Notes: generated by a model not told the origin, from the letters alone. A DNA stretch of 64,000 nt from Bacilliculturomica massiliensis (GCF_900605495.1 NZ_LR027602.1:450456-514455), one strand, 5' to 3'. Shown: positions 51,300 to 60,530, counted from the stretch's first letter. A program made the numbers and translations.

Positions 51300-52469
51300 A
51301 TGGAAAATCTTTTTGAATCAAACATTGCCAAGAATTATCCGGCTTCCGGAATACGGAAAATGTTTGACGTCGCAGCGGAGTTCGATCCGAAGGAGATCGT
51401 CAATCTGACGGTAGGCGAACCGAACTTCGACACGCCGGCAAATATCAAGGAAGCGGCGAAAAAGGCTATCGACGCAGGCTTTACGCACTACACGCCTAAC
51501 GCCGGCATGCCGGCTCTGCGTCAGGCGGTGGCGGACAGCTACGCCCACTATGGATGCGGCTATACGGCGGACAACGTCATTATCACGGTAGGCGCGCTGG
51601 AAGGACTTACACTGGGACTTCTGGCCATCGTCGGCCCTGGGGATGAAGTTCTCGTACCCGACCCGTGCTTCCCCAATTACTTCGGTCAGATCCTGATCTC
51701 CGGCGCTAAGGCTGTGCCTGTACCGGTTTATGAGGACAATGATTACAAGATCCAGGCGTCGGACATTGAAGCGGCCATCACGCCCAGGACCAGGGCGATC
51801 ATCCTCAATTCGCCCAGCAACCCGCTGGGGTCGGTCCTGACGGAGGCGGACGTTCGGGAGATCGCCAAGGTAGTGGATAAGCACAACCTGTATGTCTTCT
51901 CCGACGAGGTATATGACAAGATCATGTACGACGGGCAGAAATATTTCAGCATGGCTCAGATCCCCGAGCTCACCAGCCGGGTCATGGTCATGAACAGTTT
52001 TTCCAAGTCTTATGCGATGACGGGATGGAGGATCGGCTACTTCCTGGCGGACAAAGCGTACACCAAGAAGATGGCTCAGCTGCAGGAAGGACTGGTATCC
52101 TGCGTCTCCACCTTTACCCAGATGGCCGCCATCGAGGCGCTGAAGGGACCGCAGACGGCTGTAGATCAGATGCTTGCTGATTACGCCAGACGCCGGGATA
52201 TTCTCATCGACGGTCTGAACGCCATTCCGGGCTTCAGCGTCAAGAAGTCCCCGGGAAGTTTTTACGCTTTCGCAAACATCAAGGCCTTCGGAAAGAGCTC
52301 CCAGGAGTTCGCGGAGGATCTGGTCCGCCAGGCGAAGGTAGTCACCGTGCCTGGATCTGCTTTCGGCAGCATGGGAGAAGGCTACATGCGTTTCGTATTC
52401 GCCAACTCCGATGAGAATCTGAAGGAAGCGGTGTCCCGGATCGGCGATTATGTAAAGAAAAATTATTAG
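51300..52469 (+). CDS. Class I aminotransferase (aspartate/aromatic type)
   Basis: The 389-residue fold-type I PLP enzyme has VNLTVGEPNFDTP, ILNSPSNPLGSVLT, the SDEVYDKI aspartate/tyrosine segment, the Schiff-base lysine in NSFSKSYAMTGWRIGYF and the C-terminal arginine in GYMRFVFANS. It would deaminate the amino acid whose 2-oxoacid feeds the oxidoreductase. It starts 1 nt after the abfD stop, and a terminator follows, so it closes the operon. Confidence 0.93.
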   Translation: MENLFESNIAKNYPASGIRKMFDVAAEFDPKEIVNLTVGEPNFDTPANIKEAAKKAIDAGFTHYTPNAGMPALRQAVADSYAHYGCGYTADNVIITVGALEGLTLGLLAIVGPGDEVLVPDPCFPNYFGQILISGAKAVPVPVYEDNDYKIQASDIEAAITPRTRAIILNSPSNPLGSVLTEADVREIAKVVDKHNLYVFSDEVYDKIMYDGQKYFSMAQIPELTSRVMVMNSFSKSYAMTGWRIGYFLADKAYTKKMAQLQEGLVSCVSTFTQMAAIEALKGPQTAVDQMLADYARRRDILIDGLNAIPGFSVKKSPGSFYAFANIKAFGKSSQEFAEDLVRQAKVVTVPGSAFGSMGEGYMRFVFANSDENLKEAVSRIGDYVKKNY

Positions 52470-52489
52470 TGGAAACGGCTTTGCTCAGA

Positions 52490-52516
52490 GGACCCGCGGC
52501 ATCCGCGGGTCCTTTT
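52490..52516 (+). terminator. Terminator of the por-abfD-aminotransferase operon
   Basis: GGACCCGCGG, a 3-nt loop and CCGCGGGTCC form a perfect 10-bp stem followed by TTTT. Confidence 0.85.
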
Positions 52517-52537
52517 GAGAAATGCTGTATTTTAACG

Positions 52538-52566
52538 TTGATAAAAAACGGAAATTAAGGTATAGT
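52538..52566 (+). promoter_or_regulatory. Sigma-A promoter of the IclR regulator gene
   Basis: TTGATA (52538-52543) and TATAGT (52561-52566) are spaced 17 nt, 18 nt before the start codon. Confidence 0.65.
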
Positions 52567-52584
52567 TTTAGCAGGAGAACATAA

Positions 52585-53445
52585 ATGGAAACGGAGGCGA
52601 GCGGCACGGCTAACAAAGAAGAGAAGAAAACCAGGACGGCAAAGGAACAATCGGGAGAAAGAGATTCCTCCTTTTCCAAGTCGATCCTCAAGACCCTCAG
52701 TATTTTGGAGCAGTTTTCGCAGGCCGATGAGCTCGGAATCCTGGAGATCAGCCAAAATACGGGCATACCGGCCAGCACAGTCCAGAGGATCGTAAATACC
52801 CTTGTGATGAAGCAGTATTTGGTCCAGAATCCCCATACGCTGAAATATCAGCTGGGAATTGCTTTTTTTAACATCAGCAGCAGGTATTCCAATAGCCGCG
52901 ACTGGGTGGAAGTAGCCAAAGCTCACATGGAGGAGCAGGTGCAGCGGACCCAGGAGACGGTGAATCTGGCGATCTTACAGGGTGAAAACGTGATCTACCT
53001 GGCAAAGGTGGATTCTCCGCAGATTCTGCGGCCCAACTTCAGCGTTGGAACGCCTTATCCTGCACTGAGGACAGCGCTGGGACGCTGTCTGCTGTCCTAT
53101 CAGCCATGGAGCAAGGTAGAAGCGCTCCTGGCGACGCAGACCGATTTTAAATACGACGCTGACAGCTTTCAGGCCATGCTGGAGGAAGGCAAGCGGCGTG
53201 GATTTGTCACGGAGGATGAGGAATTTCAGCTGGGGCTGTTTTGTATTGCCGCTCCGCTGTGGGATGCCGACGGCCGCGTAGTGGCGGCGATCAGCACAAG
53301 CATTCCGAAGATCCGTTTGGACGAGGAAAAGAAGACGATCATGATCGAGCAGATGCAGGAGACTGCATCCAAGATATCTCTGGATTTCAAAACGCGGTTT
53401 GAGTACATCGATGTGGAACGGCTGGCCAGAGAGAAAATGGTTTAG
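52585..53445 (+). CDS. IclR-family transcriptional regulator
   Basis: The 286-residue protein has a charged N-terminal extension of about 30 residues, then an IclR winged helix (LGILEISQNTGIPASTVQRIVNTLVMKQYLVQ). An effector domain follows (VIYLAKVDSPQILRPNFSVGTPYPALRTALGRCLLSYQP, FCIAAPLWDADGRVVAAIS). AGGAG lies 8 nt before the start. It follows the por-abfD operon, and the palindromes at its promoter fit IclR-type operators, so local control is likely but unproven. Confidence 0.93.
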   Translation: METEASGTANKEEKKTRTAKEQSGERDSSFSKSILKTLSILEQFSQADELGILEISQNTGIPASTVQRIVNTLVMKQYLVQNPHTLKYQLGIAFFNISSRYSNSRDWVEVAKAHMEEQVQRTQETVNLAILQGENVIYLAKVDSPQILRPNFSVGTPYPALRTALGRCLLSYQPWSKVEALLATQTDFKYDADSFQAMLEEGKRRGFVTEDEEFQLGLFCIAAPLWDADGRVVAAISTSIPKIRLDEEKKTIMIEQMQETASKISLDFKTRFEYIDVERLAREKMV

Positions 53446-53499
53446 CCCGGCTGAACGACCGGACAGAAGAGCAGGCAGGAAGATTGGCACGACGAAACA

Positions 53500-53532
53500 G
53501 ACGCCGGGGGGCATTGCCCACGGCGTTTTTTG
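53500..53532 (+). terminator. Terminator after the iclR gene
   Basis: ACGCCG and CGGCGT arms, with a GGGCA/TGCCC inner pairing, are followed by TTTTT. Confidence 0.75.
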
Positions 53533-53623
53533 TGTTGAAAAATAAAACCCCCGCACGCCATGGTCTTTTGGTATACTGTAAGATGAAAATGTGATCTTTC
53601 GAAAAAACGAGGGCGAGGTTGCC

Positions 53624-55612
53624 ATGAGAAAAAAGCTGATCCTGTCGGTACTGCTTTTTATAATATGCGCAGGCGTGATCAAAAGCGTGGATATTCTGAA
53701 TAAGTTTGAGATCAATGTCTTTGATTACATCAGGTATTCCGTGGGGATGACCCCGGAGGAGAGCCGGTATCTGGAGTCGAAAAAGATCTATTATGGATTT
53801 GATGTTAAGGACGCCCCCTTTTCCTATGTGTCCTTTGAAAACGATCAGAATATGGGGATCCTGATCGACTATTTCAATCAGCTGTCTGTGACGCTGGAGA
53901 GCGATTTCGTGGGTATTCCCTATAATGATTACAATCTGGCAAGGATGCTGAAGGAGGGGGAGGTAGACGCGGCGCCGCTGAACATTACCAGGTACAACAG
54001 GGACGTCTTTCTCTTTACCCAGGCCTTGTATACGGAGCGGAGCAAGATCCTGGTCCGCAGCGACTCGGAGTTTGAGCACGTGGGGGATGTAAACAATATC
54101 TCCATCGCTGTGATCGCGGGAACCACGGCGCATCACGCCGCAAATGAATATTTCGGCGGTCAGAAGAACGTGAAGCTGATCCTGGCAAAAAACCTGGAGG
54201 ACTGCTTTTATATGTTCGGCATGAAGGAGGTTGACGCCATATTGGGGGACGAGGCGCAGATCTCTTACCACCTGAATCAGGCTATCAAGGACAAACAGTT
54301 CCGGTTCCTTTCGGAGTCCGTCTCAGAAGAAGAGGTGGCCATGGCCGTGAACAAAGACAACGAGACCCTCTACCACATATTGAACAAAGGCATACTGGAG
54401 CTGAAGAAGACCAACCAGTTCGCTCATATCCACTCGAAATGGTTCGGCAGCTTTATTCCGGAAGTGAAGGTGAGGAGCGCTTCCGGCAGCGCCGCCAACA
54501 TGGTGATCATCGTGCTGGCCATCATCTTTTTCCTGGTCTTCTGGAACAGAGCGGTGGCGGAGCAGGTCAATATAAAGACCAAGGAACTGAAGGAAAGCCG
54601 GAAAGAGATCCGGGATATCCTGGACTCTCTGACTATGGGCATCATCGTCACCGACAGGGAGGACTGCATTGAGATGTGCAATGTGACGCTGTGCCGCCTG
54701 ATCGGCGCCAGTTTTCCGGAGGTTCTGGGACGAAACATATTTGAGATCGAAGCGCTGGCTGAATATCTCAGTCACGTCGATCAGAAGGAAGCGTTTAAGT
54801 ATAACGGCCTGTATTATCTGGCTGCCTGGAGAGACTTCGACGTGGCGCTGGGAAAAAAGATCCTGACCATCGAAGACTATACGGAGAGATACCGCTACGA
54901 GCTCCTTACGCGGCAGGAGTCGAAGATGATCGCCGTAGGCGAGCTGTCGGCTGGATTCGCCCATGAGATCAGAAATCCACTGGGATTGATCCGCAGCTAT
55001 ATCTACATTCTGAGAAAAAAGAAGAGCACGGAGCTGGACGGGCACGCCTTCGCCGTCATCGACGATTCCGTGGACCGGATCAACAGGCTCATTGAAAATC
55101 TGCTGAGCTTTTCCAGGCTTTCCATGGAAAATACGGCCCTGGTGGACTGGGCTTCTGTGATCGAGGGGATCTTGCAGCTTGAGGAGAAAAATCTGGAGAA
55201 GAATGGGATCGCTGTGAAGATACAGATGGGCGCCGGCGGCGGGGAGAAGCTGTATCTGAACAAGGATATTCTTGAACTGGTCCTGATCAATCTGATCAAC
55301 AACAGCGTGGACGCCCTGAAGGAGCGGGCGGAAGGAAACGGAGAGATCCGGCTGAACGCGGAGGTAAGCGGGGACAAGCTGGTCATCGACTTCAGCGACA
55401 ACGGACAGGGGATCCCGGAAGACAAAATCTCCAGCGTATTCAATCCCTTCTACACCACCAAGGATACAGGCACTGGGCTGGGGCTCTACATCGTCAATTC
55501 GGAGCTCAGCGGCATAGGCGGCCATATTTCGCTGGAAAGCAGATACGGTCAGGGTACCACGTTTCATATAATCGTTCCCATAGAAAGAGGTGGAGGCATT
55601 GACACAGAATAA
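53624..55612 (+). CDS. Histidine kinase with periplasmic SBP_bac_3-type sensor
   Basis: The 662-residue membrane kinase has an N-terminal signal/TM (residues 4-20) and an extracellular solute-binding-protein-like domain (about 45-285, YYGFDVKDAPFSYVSFENDQNMGILIDYFNQL). A second TM lies at about 290-310, then a PAS-like domain (DILDSLTMGIIVTDREDCIEMCN). The HisKA phospho-acceptor is His447 in AGFAHEIRNPLGLIRSYIYIL, and the HATPase has N, DNGQGIP and TGTGLGLYIV boxes. It should perceive an extracellular solute. Start 53624 follows GAGG; it overlaps the response-regulator gene by 23 nt. Confidence 0.9.
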   Translation: MRKKLILSVLLFIICAGVIKSVDILNKFEINVFDYIRYSVGMTPEESRYLESKKIYYGFDVKDAPFSYVSFENDQNMGILIDYFNQLSVTLESDFVGIPYNDYNLARMLKEGEVDAAPLNITRYNRDVFLFTQALYTERSKILVRSDSEFEHVGDVNNISIAVIAGTTAHHAANEYFGGQKNVKLILAKNLEDCFYMFGMKEVDAILGDEAQISYHLNQAIKDKQFRFLSESVSEEEVAMAVNKDNETLYHILNKGILELKKTNQFAHIHSKWFGSFIPEVKVRSASGSAANMVIIVLAIIFFLVFWNRAVAEQVNIKTKELKESRKEIRDILDSLTMGIIVTDREDCIEMCNVTLCRLIGASFPEVLGRNIFEIEALAEYLSHVDQKEAFKYNGLYYLAAWRDFDVALGKKILTIEDYTERYRYELLTRQESKMIAVGELSAGFAHEIRNPLGLIRSYIYILRKKKSTELDGHAFAVIDDSVDRINRLIENLLSFSRLSMENTALVDWASVIEGILQLEEKNLEKNGIAVKIQMGAGGGEKLYLNKDILELVLINLINNSVDALKERAEGNGEIRLNAEVSGDKLVIDFSDNGQGIPEDKISSVFNPFYTTKDTGTGLGLYIVNSELSGIGGHISLESRYGQGTTFHIIVPIERGGGIDTE

Positions 55613-56972
55613 AAACTACAGGATCCTGATCGTGGATGACGAAATCGAATATCAGAAAGTCGTCTCCATTATTCTGGAGGATGCCGGCTATCACACGGAT
55701 ACCTGTTCGGGCGGCGCGGAAGCGCTGGACTTCCTGAAGGATAATGTGGTGGATCTGGTCATCACCGATCTGCGGATGCCTGGTATGTCGGGCAACGAAT
55801 TGATCAGACAGATCGTGGAAATGGACTGCGGTACGGATATTCTGGTGGTCACAGCCTTCGGAAGTATCGAGGGCGCGGTGGATTCCATGAAGCTGGGCGC
55901 ATCCGATTATTTTGTGAAAAGCAACGATCTGGACGAGCTGCTGCTGAAGATCGGCAGGATCGAGAGGATGCGGAGTCTGGAGAGAAAGAGCGACATTCTG
56001 CTGAGAAATCAGGATTCGGAGAAGGTTTTTCTGGGGACGAAAAATACGTATTTTCAAAACATCCTGGAAATGTGCAACAGGACGGCGGACACCAATATCA
56101 ACATCCTGCTGCTGGGGGAATCCGGCGTGGGCAAGGAAGTGATCGCCAACTATATTCACAGGATCAGCCAGCGCAAAAACGAGCCGTTTATTCCAGTGAA
56201 CTGCCAGGTCTTTCCCGAGGGACTCATCGATTCAGAGCTGTTCGGTCATGAAAAGGGGGCCTTCACCGGAGCGGTCCTGTCCAGAGTAGGGAAGTTCGAG
56301 GAGGCCAATGACGGGACCCTTTTCCTCGACGAGATCGGCGATCTGCCCATGACGACCCAGGGGAAACTGCTGCGTGTACTGGAGACCAGGAGCATCGAGA
56401 GGATCGGGAGCAACAAAAAGATCGACCTGGACGTCCGATTTATTTCGGCTACGAATAAGAACATATCGCAGAAAATCATGGAGGGCGCCTTCCGGGAAGA
56501 TCTGCTCTACCGGATCAACACGCTGACCCTGACTATCCCGCCGCTGAGGGAACGCCGGGAGGATATTCCCGGCCTGATCGATTTCTTCGTGCGGAAGATC
56601 GAGGCGGATCAAAAGAAAAAGGATGTACAGATCGACGGAAAAGTGATGGATTATCTCCTCTCCTATGATTATCCGGGAAATGTGCGGGAGCTGAAGAATA
56701 TCATCGAGCGACTGATCGCGCTCAGCCGGAACGGCACGGTGACCATGTCCGAACTTTTCATGCCGTTTAACATGGGCGCGGACGCCGGCAGGAGCGGTGG
56801 GATCAGCAGCCTGAAAGAAGAACGGGCGAAATTTGAGAAGCGGTACATTGTAAACGCGCTGGAGATATCCAAATGGAACGTCACGCGATGCGCCGCGGAG
56901 CTGGGGATCACATCCCGGCAGCTGTGGAATAAGATCAATCAGTACGGGATCAAAAACAAGGAGATCGAATAA
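55590..56972 (+). CDS. NtrC-type sigma-54 response regulator
   Basis: The roughly 460-residue protein has a receiver domain (ILIVDDE, phospho-acceptor D60 in VDLVITDLRMPG, K in YFVKSNDLDE). An AAA+ domain follows (Walker A LLGESGVGKEV, the sigma-54 contact GAFTGA, Walker B TLFLDEIGDL), then a Fis-type helix-turn-helix (VTRCAAELGITSRQLWNKINQYG). The start is either GTG 55590 or TTG 55599; the ribosome site AGAGGTGGAGG fits both. It is paired with the overlapping kinase gene and probably activates the sigma-54 promoter of the TRAP operon downstream. Confidence 0.92.
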   Translation: MEALTQNKNYRILIVDDEIEYQKVVSIILEDAGYHTDTCSGGAEALDFLKDNVVDLVITDLRMPGMSGNELIRQIVEMDCGTDILVVTAFGSIEGAVDSMKLGASDYFVKSNDLDELLLKIGRIERMRSLERKSDILLRNQDSEKVFLGTKNTYFQNILEMCNRTADTNINILLLGESGVGKEVIANYIHRISQRKNEPFIPVNCQVFPEGLIDSELFGHEKGAFTGAVLSRVGKFEEANDGTLFLDEIGDLPMTTQGKLLRVLETRSIERIGSNKKIDLDVRFISATNKNISQKIMEGAFREDLLYRINTLTLTIPPLRERREDIPGLIDFFVRKIEADQKKKDVQIDGKVMDYLLSYDYPGNVRELKNIIERLIALSRNGTVTMSELFMPFNMGADAGRSGGISSLKEERAKFEKRYIVNALEISKWNVTRCAAELGITSRQLWNKINQYGIKNKEIE

Positions 56973-56977
56973 GACGG

Positions 56978-57030
56978 AAGTGAGAAATTTTTTTCGGCGA
57001 GTGCGAAAAAAATTTCTCACTTTTTATTTT
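56978..57030 (+). terminator. Long hairpin terminator after the response-regulator gene
   Basis: A stem of about 19 bp, AAGTGAGAAATTTTTTTCG with its complement, has a short loop followed by TTTTTATTTTTG. Confidence 0.85.
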
Positions 57031-57059
57031 TGACAGGGGATCCGCCTGGCCCGCCCTGT

Positions 57060-57079
57060 CTATTTTTGTCGAAAAATAG
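57060..57079 (+). promoter_or_regulatory. Candidate enhancer site for the TRAP operon
   Basis: CTATTTTTGTCGAAAAATAG is a perfect palindrome with a 4-nt centre, 37 nt upstream of the -24 element. The distance is short for a UAS, so the assignment to the response regulator is tentative. Confidence 0.45.
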
Positions 57080-57115
57080 CGGTTTGCGCGGCGTGCGGAG
57101 CATGGAGGCAGCTTT

Positions 57116-57130
57116 TGGCATGGGAATTGC
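57116..57130 (+). promoter_or_regulatory. Sigma-54 promoter of the TRAP transporter operon
   Basis: TGGCATGGGAATTGC is a TGGCAY-N5-TTGC element about 83 nt before dctP and just downstream of an NtrC-type regulator gene. Confidence 0.85.
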
Positions 57131-57212
57131 TTTGTTATAAGACGAATTGGTAATGCGGGACAGGTTCCTGCCCGCAAATCGTTTTTATTTTTACTGTTGA
57201 GGAGAGGGAAAC

Positions 57213-58229
57213 ATGAAAAAATTTTTAGCGCTGGTAATGGTTATTGCCCTGTGTCTGACGAGTTTTGCAGCTTGCGGGAATCAGGGCGGCGGCGATGCGG
57301 AGGGCCCGATCACCATTAAGATCGGACACACAGATTCGTCGCAGAGATCGACGCACGTCTGGGCGGAATGGCTTGGAGAGTATCTGGAAGAGAAGGCGCC
57401 GGGCCGTTTCAACATTGAGGTGTATTCAGACGGCCAGCTGGGCGACTCCCCGGATCTGGTGGCCGGTCTGGGCCTGGGAACGGTAAACATGGTATTTGAC
57501 CTGGCTTCCGTTTTCACTACCGTAGCAGGGGATGCGTCCAGCTGCATCGACCTGCCCTATCTGTACGCTACGTATGACGAGTGGATCGAAGGGACCTTCG
57601 AAAACGGCGGTCTGGAACTGTTCAACGAGACCATCAAAGACTCTGATTTCTACTGCATCGACATGTACTACAACGGGATGAGACAGGTGATCAGCAGAAC
57701 GAAGAACTACCATAACGCAGCTGATCTGAAAGGTCAGAAGATCAGGATCGCTCAGAACGACATGAACATCGCCATCTGGGAAGCCATGGGTGCGAACCCC
57801 ACTCCCATGGCCTGGGGTGAAGTAGTGACGTCTCTGTCTCAGGGACAGATCGACGCGCTGGACCATTCGCTGGGCGTGTTCAACGACTTCAACCTGCACG
57901 AGATCGCACCTTATGTGACGCTGACGAATCACGCGTCCTCCCCCTTCCCCGTGGTGTGCTCCCTCAAGTGGATCGAGTCCCTTGATGAGGCGGACAGAAC
58001 GGTTCTGGAAGAAGGCGTGAAGCTGATGTGCCAGCAGCAGAGAGAGGAAGAGAGAGCGAAAGAGCAGGAATATCTGAAGAGATTTACGGAAGAGAACGCC
58101 ACGGTTGAGGAATTGACCGCTGACGAAGTGGCTGCTTTCAAAGAAGCGGTAAAACCGGTCTACGACATGATGCGCGGCAAAGTAGGCGACGAGATGGTGG
58201 ACAAGTGGCTGGCCACGGTGCCGCAGTAA
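57213..58229 (+). CDS. dctP: TRAP transporter solute-binding lipoprotein (DctP)
   Basis: The 338-residue extracellular binding protein starts with a lipoprotein signal (MKKFLALVMVIALCLTSFAAC, lipid-bearing Cys21). Its DctP domain has IKIGHTDSSQRSTHVWAEWLGEYLEEKAPGRFNIEVYSDGQLGD and the DLKGQKIRIAQNDMNIAIWEAMGANPTPMAWGEV segment with the carboxylate-binding Arg in KIRIAQN. Such systems import organic acids using an ion gradient. GAGGAGAGGG lies upstream. Substrate unknown; a hydroxy- or oxoacid would suit the locus. Confidence 0.92.
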   Translation: MKKFLALVMVIALCLTSFAACGNQGGGDAEGPITIKIGHTDSSQRSTHVWAEWLGEYLEEKAPGRFNIEVYSDGQLGDSPDLVAGLGLGTVNMVFDLASVFTTVAGDASSCIDLPYLYATYDEWIEGTFENGGLELFNETIKDSDFYCIDMYYNGMRQVISRTKNYHNAADLKGQKIRIAQNDMNIAIWEAMGANPTPMAWGEVVTSLSQGQIDALDHSLGVFNDFNLHEIAPYVTLTNHASSPFPVVCSLKWIESLDEADRTVLEEGVKLMCQQQREEERAKEQEYLKRFTEENATVEELTADEVAAFKEAVKPVYDMMRGKVGDEMVDKWLATVPQ

Positions 58230-58323
58230 TCGGGAGGAAACGACCGCAAAAGAATTGCAATGAAACTGTGAGCGTGTGGGGGCAATCTGATTGCCCTCAC
58301 ATTTATTAGAAAAGGGATGAAGA

Positions 58324-58839
58324 ATGAAAAAAGAAAGAAAGTTTTTTGTCATCGTCAACAGGGCGGAGGATATCTGCCTTGTGGCCATGTTCGTTGTCAT
58401 GGTCTCGGTGATCTTTCTTCAGATCATTATGCGGTTCGTTTTCAACGATTCGCTGACGTGGTCTGAGGAACTGGGCAAATTTATGTTCGTGTGGATCTCC
58501 TGGCTGGGCATCAGTATCGGGCAGCGCAGAAACGAACATATCAAGATCACCATGATGACGGACAGGCTTCCGGCCGCAGCGCAGAAGATCGTGCTCATCG
58601 TGGCGGACGTATTTTTGATACTTATACTTGCTGTTACCATCTATTATTCGATCATGCTGGTGCAGACGCAGCAGCGTGTGCCCTATGCGGGGATCAAGAT
58701 CAGCACTTCCTGGGGTTACCTTTCCCTGGTTCTGGGCTGTGTGTTCATGCTGCTGCGGCTGATCGGGGAGATCGCGGGAACCATCCGATCGCTGATTCAC
58801 GGAGAACCGAAAGAAGCTATTGAGGGAGGGGCGAACTGA
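58324..58839 (+). CDS. dctQ: TRAP transporter small membrane subunit (DctQ)
   Basis: The 171-residue protein has four transmembrane helices and the DctQ motif VIFLQIIMRFVFNDSLTWSEELGKFMFVWISWLGISIGQRR. It joins DctM in the membrane to couple substrate uptake to Na+ or H+. Its stop overlaps the dctM start (TGATG). Confidence 0.93.
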   Translation: MKKERKFFVIVNRAEDICLVAMFVVMVSVIFLQIIMRFVFNDSLTWSEELGKFMFVWISWLGISIGQRRNEHIKITMMTDRLPAAAQKIVLIVADVFLILILAVTIYYSIMLVQTQQRVPYAGIKISTSWGYLSLVLGCVFMLLRLIGEIAGTIRSLIHGEPKEAIEGGAN

Positions 58840-60158
58840 TGTCTGTCGCGGTATTATTTATTGCACTATTTGTTCTGATCATGATCGGCGTGCCCGTGGG
58901 ATTCGCCATCGGCGGCGCCACCATGGTCTCGATGCTGTTGTGTACGGATCTCAACATGGTCATCAACGCACAGTATTGTTACAGCGGAATTTTTTCATTT
59001 ACCGTGATGGCGATCCCCTTCTTCATGCTGGCGGGACTGATCATGTCCACGGGAGGGATCGCAAAGCGTATCGTAAATTTTGCGTCGGCCATCATCAGCT
59101 TCGTTAACGGAGCCATCGGATGCGTCTCCATTATCGCCTGTATGTTTTTCGGAGCGCTGTCCGGATCGGGAATGGCCACCACCTCTGCTATCGGCGGCAT
59201 GATGATCCCCGAGATGAAAGAAAAGGGTTACGATCCGGCTTACGCGGCTACCATCGTGTGTTTCGGCGGGATCGTGGGACCCATCATTCCGCCCAGTCTG
59301 TCCTTTGTACTGTATGGAGCCACCACGGGTGTGTCTATCTCCCAGTTGTTCTTGGCGGGGATCATCCCCGGCATTTTGATCGGCGTTATCTTCGTGATCT
59401 GCAACATCATCATGTGCACCATGAGCGGCACGGATCTGAGGATCAAACCGTCGTCTCACAGGGAGGTCGTGCAGGTGCCCGTAAAGGAAGCGATGTGCCG
59501 CCGGTTTCTGGAGATCGGCCGGGCGGTAAAGGAAGGCTTCTGGGCGCTGTTGTCGCCGGTGATCATTCTGGGTGGCATCTATTCCGGAATCTTCACGCCT
59601 ACGGAAGCCGCCTGCGTGTCCGTGGTCTATTCGATCATCGTCAGTCTGTTCGTTTATCGGGATATGAACCTGAAAGACCTGTTCAACGTATTCCTTGACA
59701 CCGCGGTGTTAAACGGCATCACGTCCTTCCTGCTGGGGTATTCCACGGTATTTTCCACATTCATGACCTTCGAGAAGGTCCCGCAGATGATCACGCAGTT
59801 CCTGACGGGAGTGTCGGACAATCCGTATTTTATACTCATGCTGATCAACGTGATCCTGCTGCTGGTAGGGTGCTTCCTGGACACTGTGCCCGCCATTATC
59901 GTCATGGCGCCCATGCTGATGCCTACTATCAAGGCTGTGGGGATCGATCCTTTCCACTTCGGAGTGGTGATGGCGGTAAATCTGGCCCTGGGCCTGTGTT
60001 CTCCGCCCTACGGATGCAACTTGTTTGTAGGCGCCGCCGTGGCAAAGATCAAAATGGAATCCATGTTCCGATATATCGTGCCCTATTTTATCGTTGGACT
60101 GTTGGCCCTGGCCATCATCACGTACATTCCCTGGCTGTCTCTGGTATTTATTAAGTGA
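58839..60158 (+). CDS. dctM: TRAP transporter large permease (DctM)
   Basis: The 439-residue permease of about 12 helices has the typical MIGVPVGFAIGGATMVSM, AGLIMSTGGIAKRIVNFASAI, GAMSGSGMA-like GALSGSGMATTSAIGGMMIPEM and GLCSPPYGCNLFVGAAV segments. It forms the transport channel with DctQ. A strong terminator follows, so dctPQM forms one operon under the sigma-54 promoter. Confidence 0.95.
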   Translation: MSVAVLFIALFVLIMIGVPVGFAIGGATMVSMLLCTDLNMVINAQYCYSGIFSFTVMAIPFFMLAGLIMSTGGIAKRIVNFASAIISFVNGAIGCVSIIACMFFGALSGSGMATTSAIGGMMIPEMKEKGYDPAYAATIVCFGGIVGPIIPPSLSFVLYGATTGVSISQLFLAGIIPGILIGVIFVICNIIMCTMSGTDLRIKPSSHREVVQVPVKEAMCRRFLEIGRAVKEGFWALLSPVIILGGIYSGIFTPTEAACVSVVYSIIVSLFVYRDMNLKDLFNVFLDTAVLNGITSFLLGYSTVFSTFMTFEKVPQMITQFLTGVSDNPYFILMLINVILLLVGCFLDTVPAIIVMAPMLMPTIKAVGIDPFHFGVVMAVNLALGLCSPPYGCNLFVGAAVAKIKMESMFRYIVPYFIVGLLALAIITYIPWLSLVFIK

Positions 60159-60183
60159 CGGGGACTGTGAGCGATCCGGATCG

Positions 60184-60222
60184 AAAACGGCCCGCACCGG
60201 AAGTGGTGCGGGCCGTTTTTAA
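60184..60222 (+). terminator. Terminator of the TRAP operon
   Basis: A 15-bp stem, AAAACGGCCCGCACC with its complement around a 6-nt loop, is followed by TTTTT. Confidence 0.9.
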
Positions 60223-60262
60223 TGAGATCTGAAAGCCATCCGAACTGAACGCGACGCGGGTC

Positions 60263-60342
60263 GGAAGCGGTCCGGCTGGGAAGCGGTCCGGCTGGGAAGC
60301 GGTCCGGCTGGGAAGCGGTCCGGCTGGGAAGCGGTCCGGCTG
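60263..60342 (+). repeat. 16-bp tandem repeat, five exact units
   Basis: GGAAGCGGTCCGGCTG is repeated five times without change, and degenerate pieces (GAAGTGATGCGGGCTG) extend to about 60440. It lies between the convergent TRAP operon and AlaX-like gene. Confidence 0.92.
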
Positions 60343-60530
60343 GGAAGTGATGCGGGCTGAACAGTGCGATCGGAAAGCCCTGCGGTTTGAACATGACGCG
60401 GGTCGGATGCAGCCCGGCCTGGAAGTGATGCGGGCTGACAACGATCCGCGCAGGAGACGGCAGGCCGAAAGCAATGGTGTCTGAAATCGGCGGATCAAAA
60501 GTAGCGGACCCAAAATGGCGGCGGCGGGGA

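Noticed and set aside
53485..53500. Sigma-54-like TTGGCACGACGAAACA before the kinase gene
   Set aside because: It has a -24-like TGGCAC but no TTGC at the required spacing, and it runs into the iclR terminator.
60263..60342. Origin-like or iteron array
   Set aside because: The 16-bp units are GC-rich with no AT-rich unwinding region, DnaA boxes or replication gene nearby.
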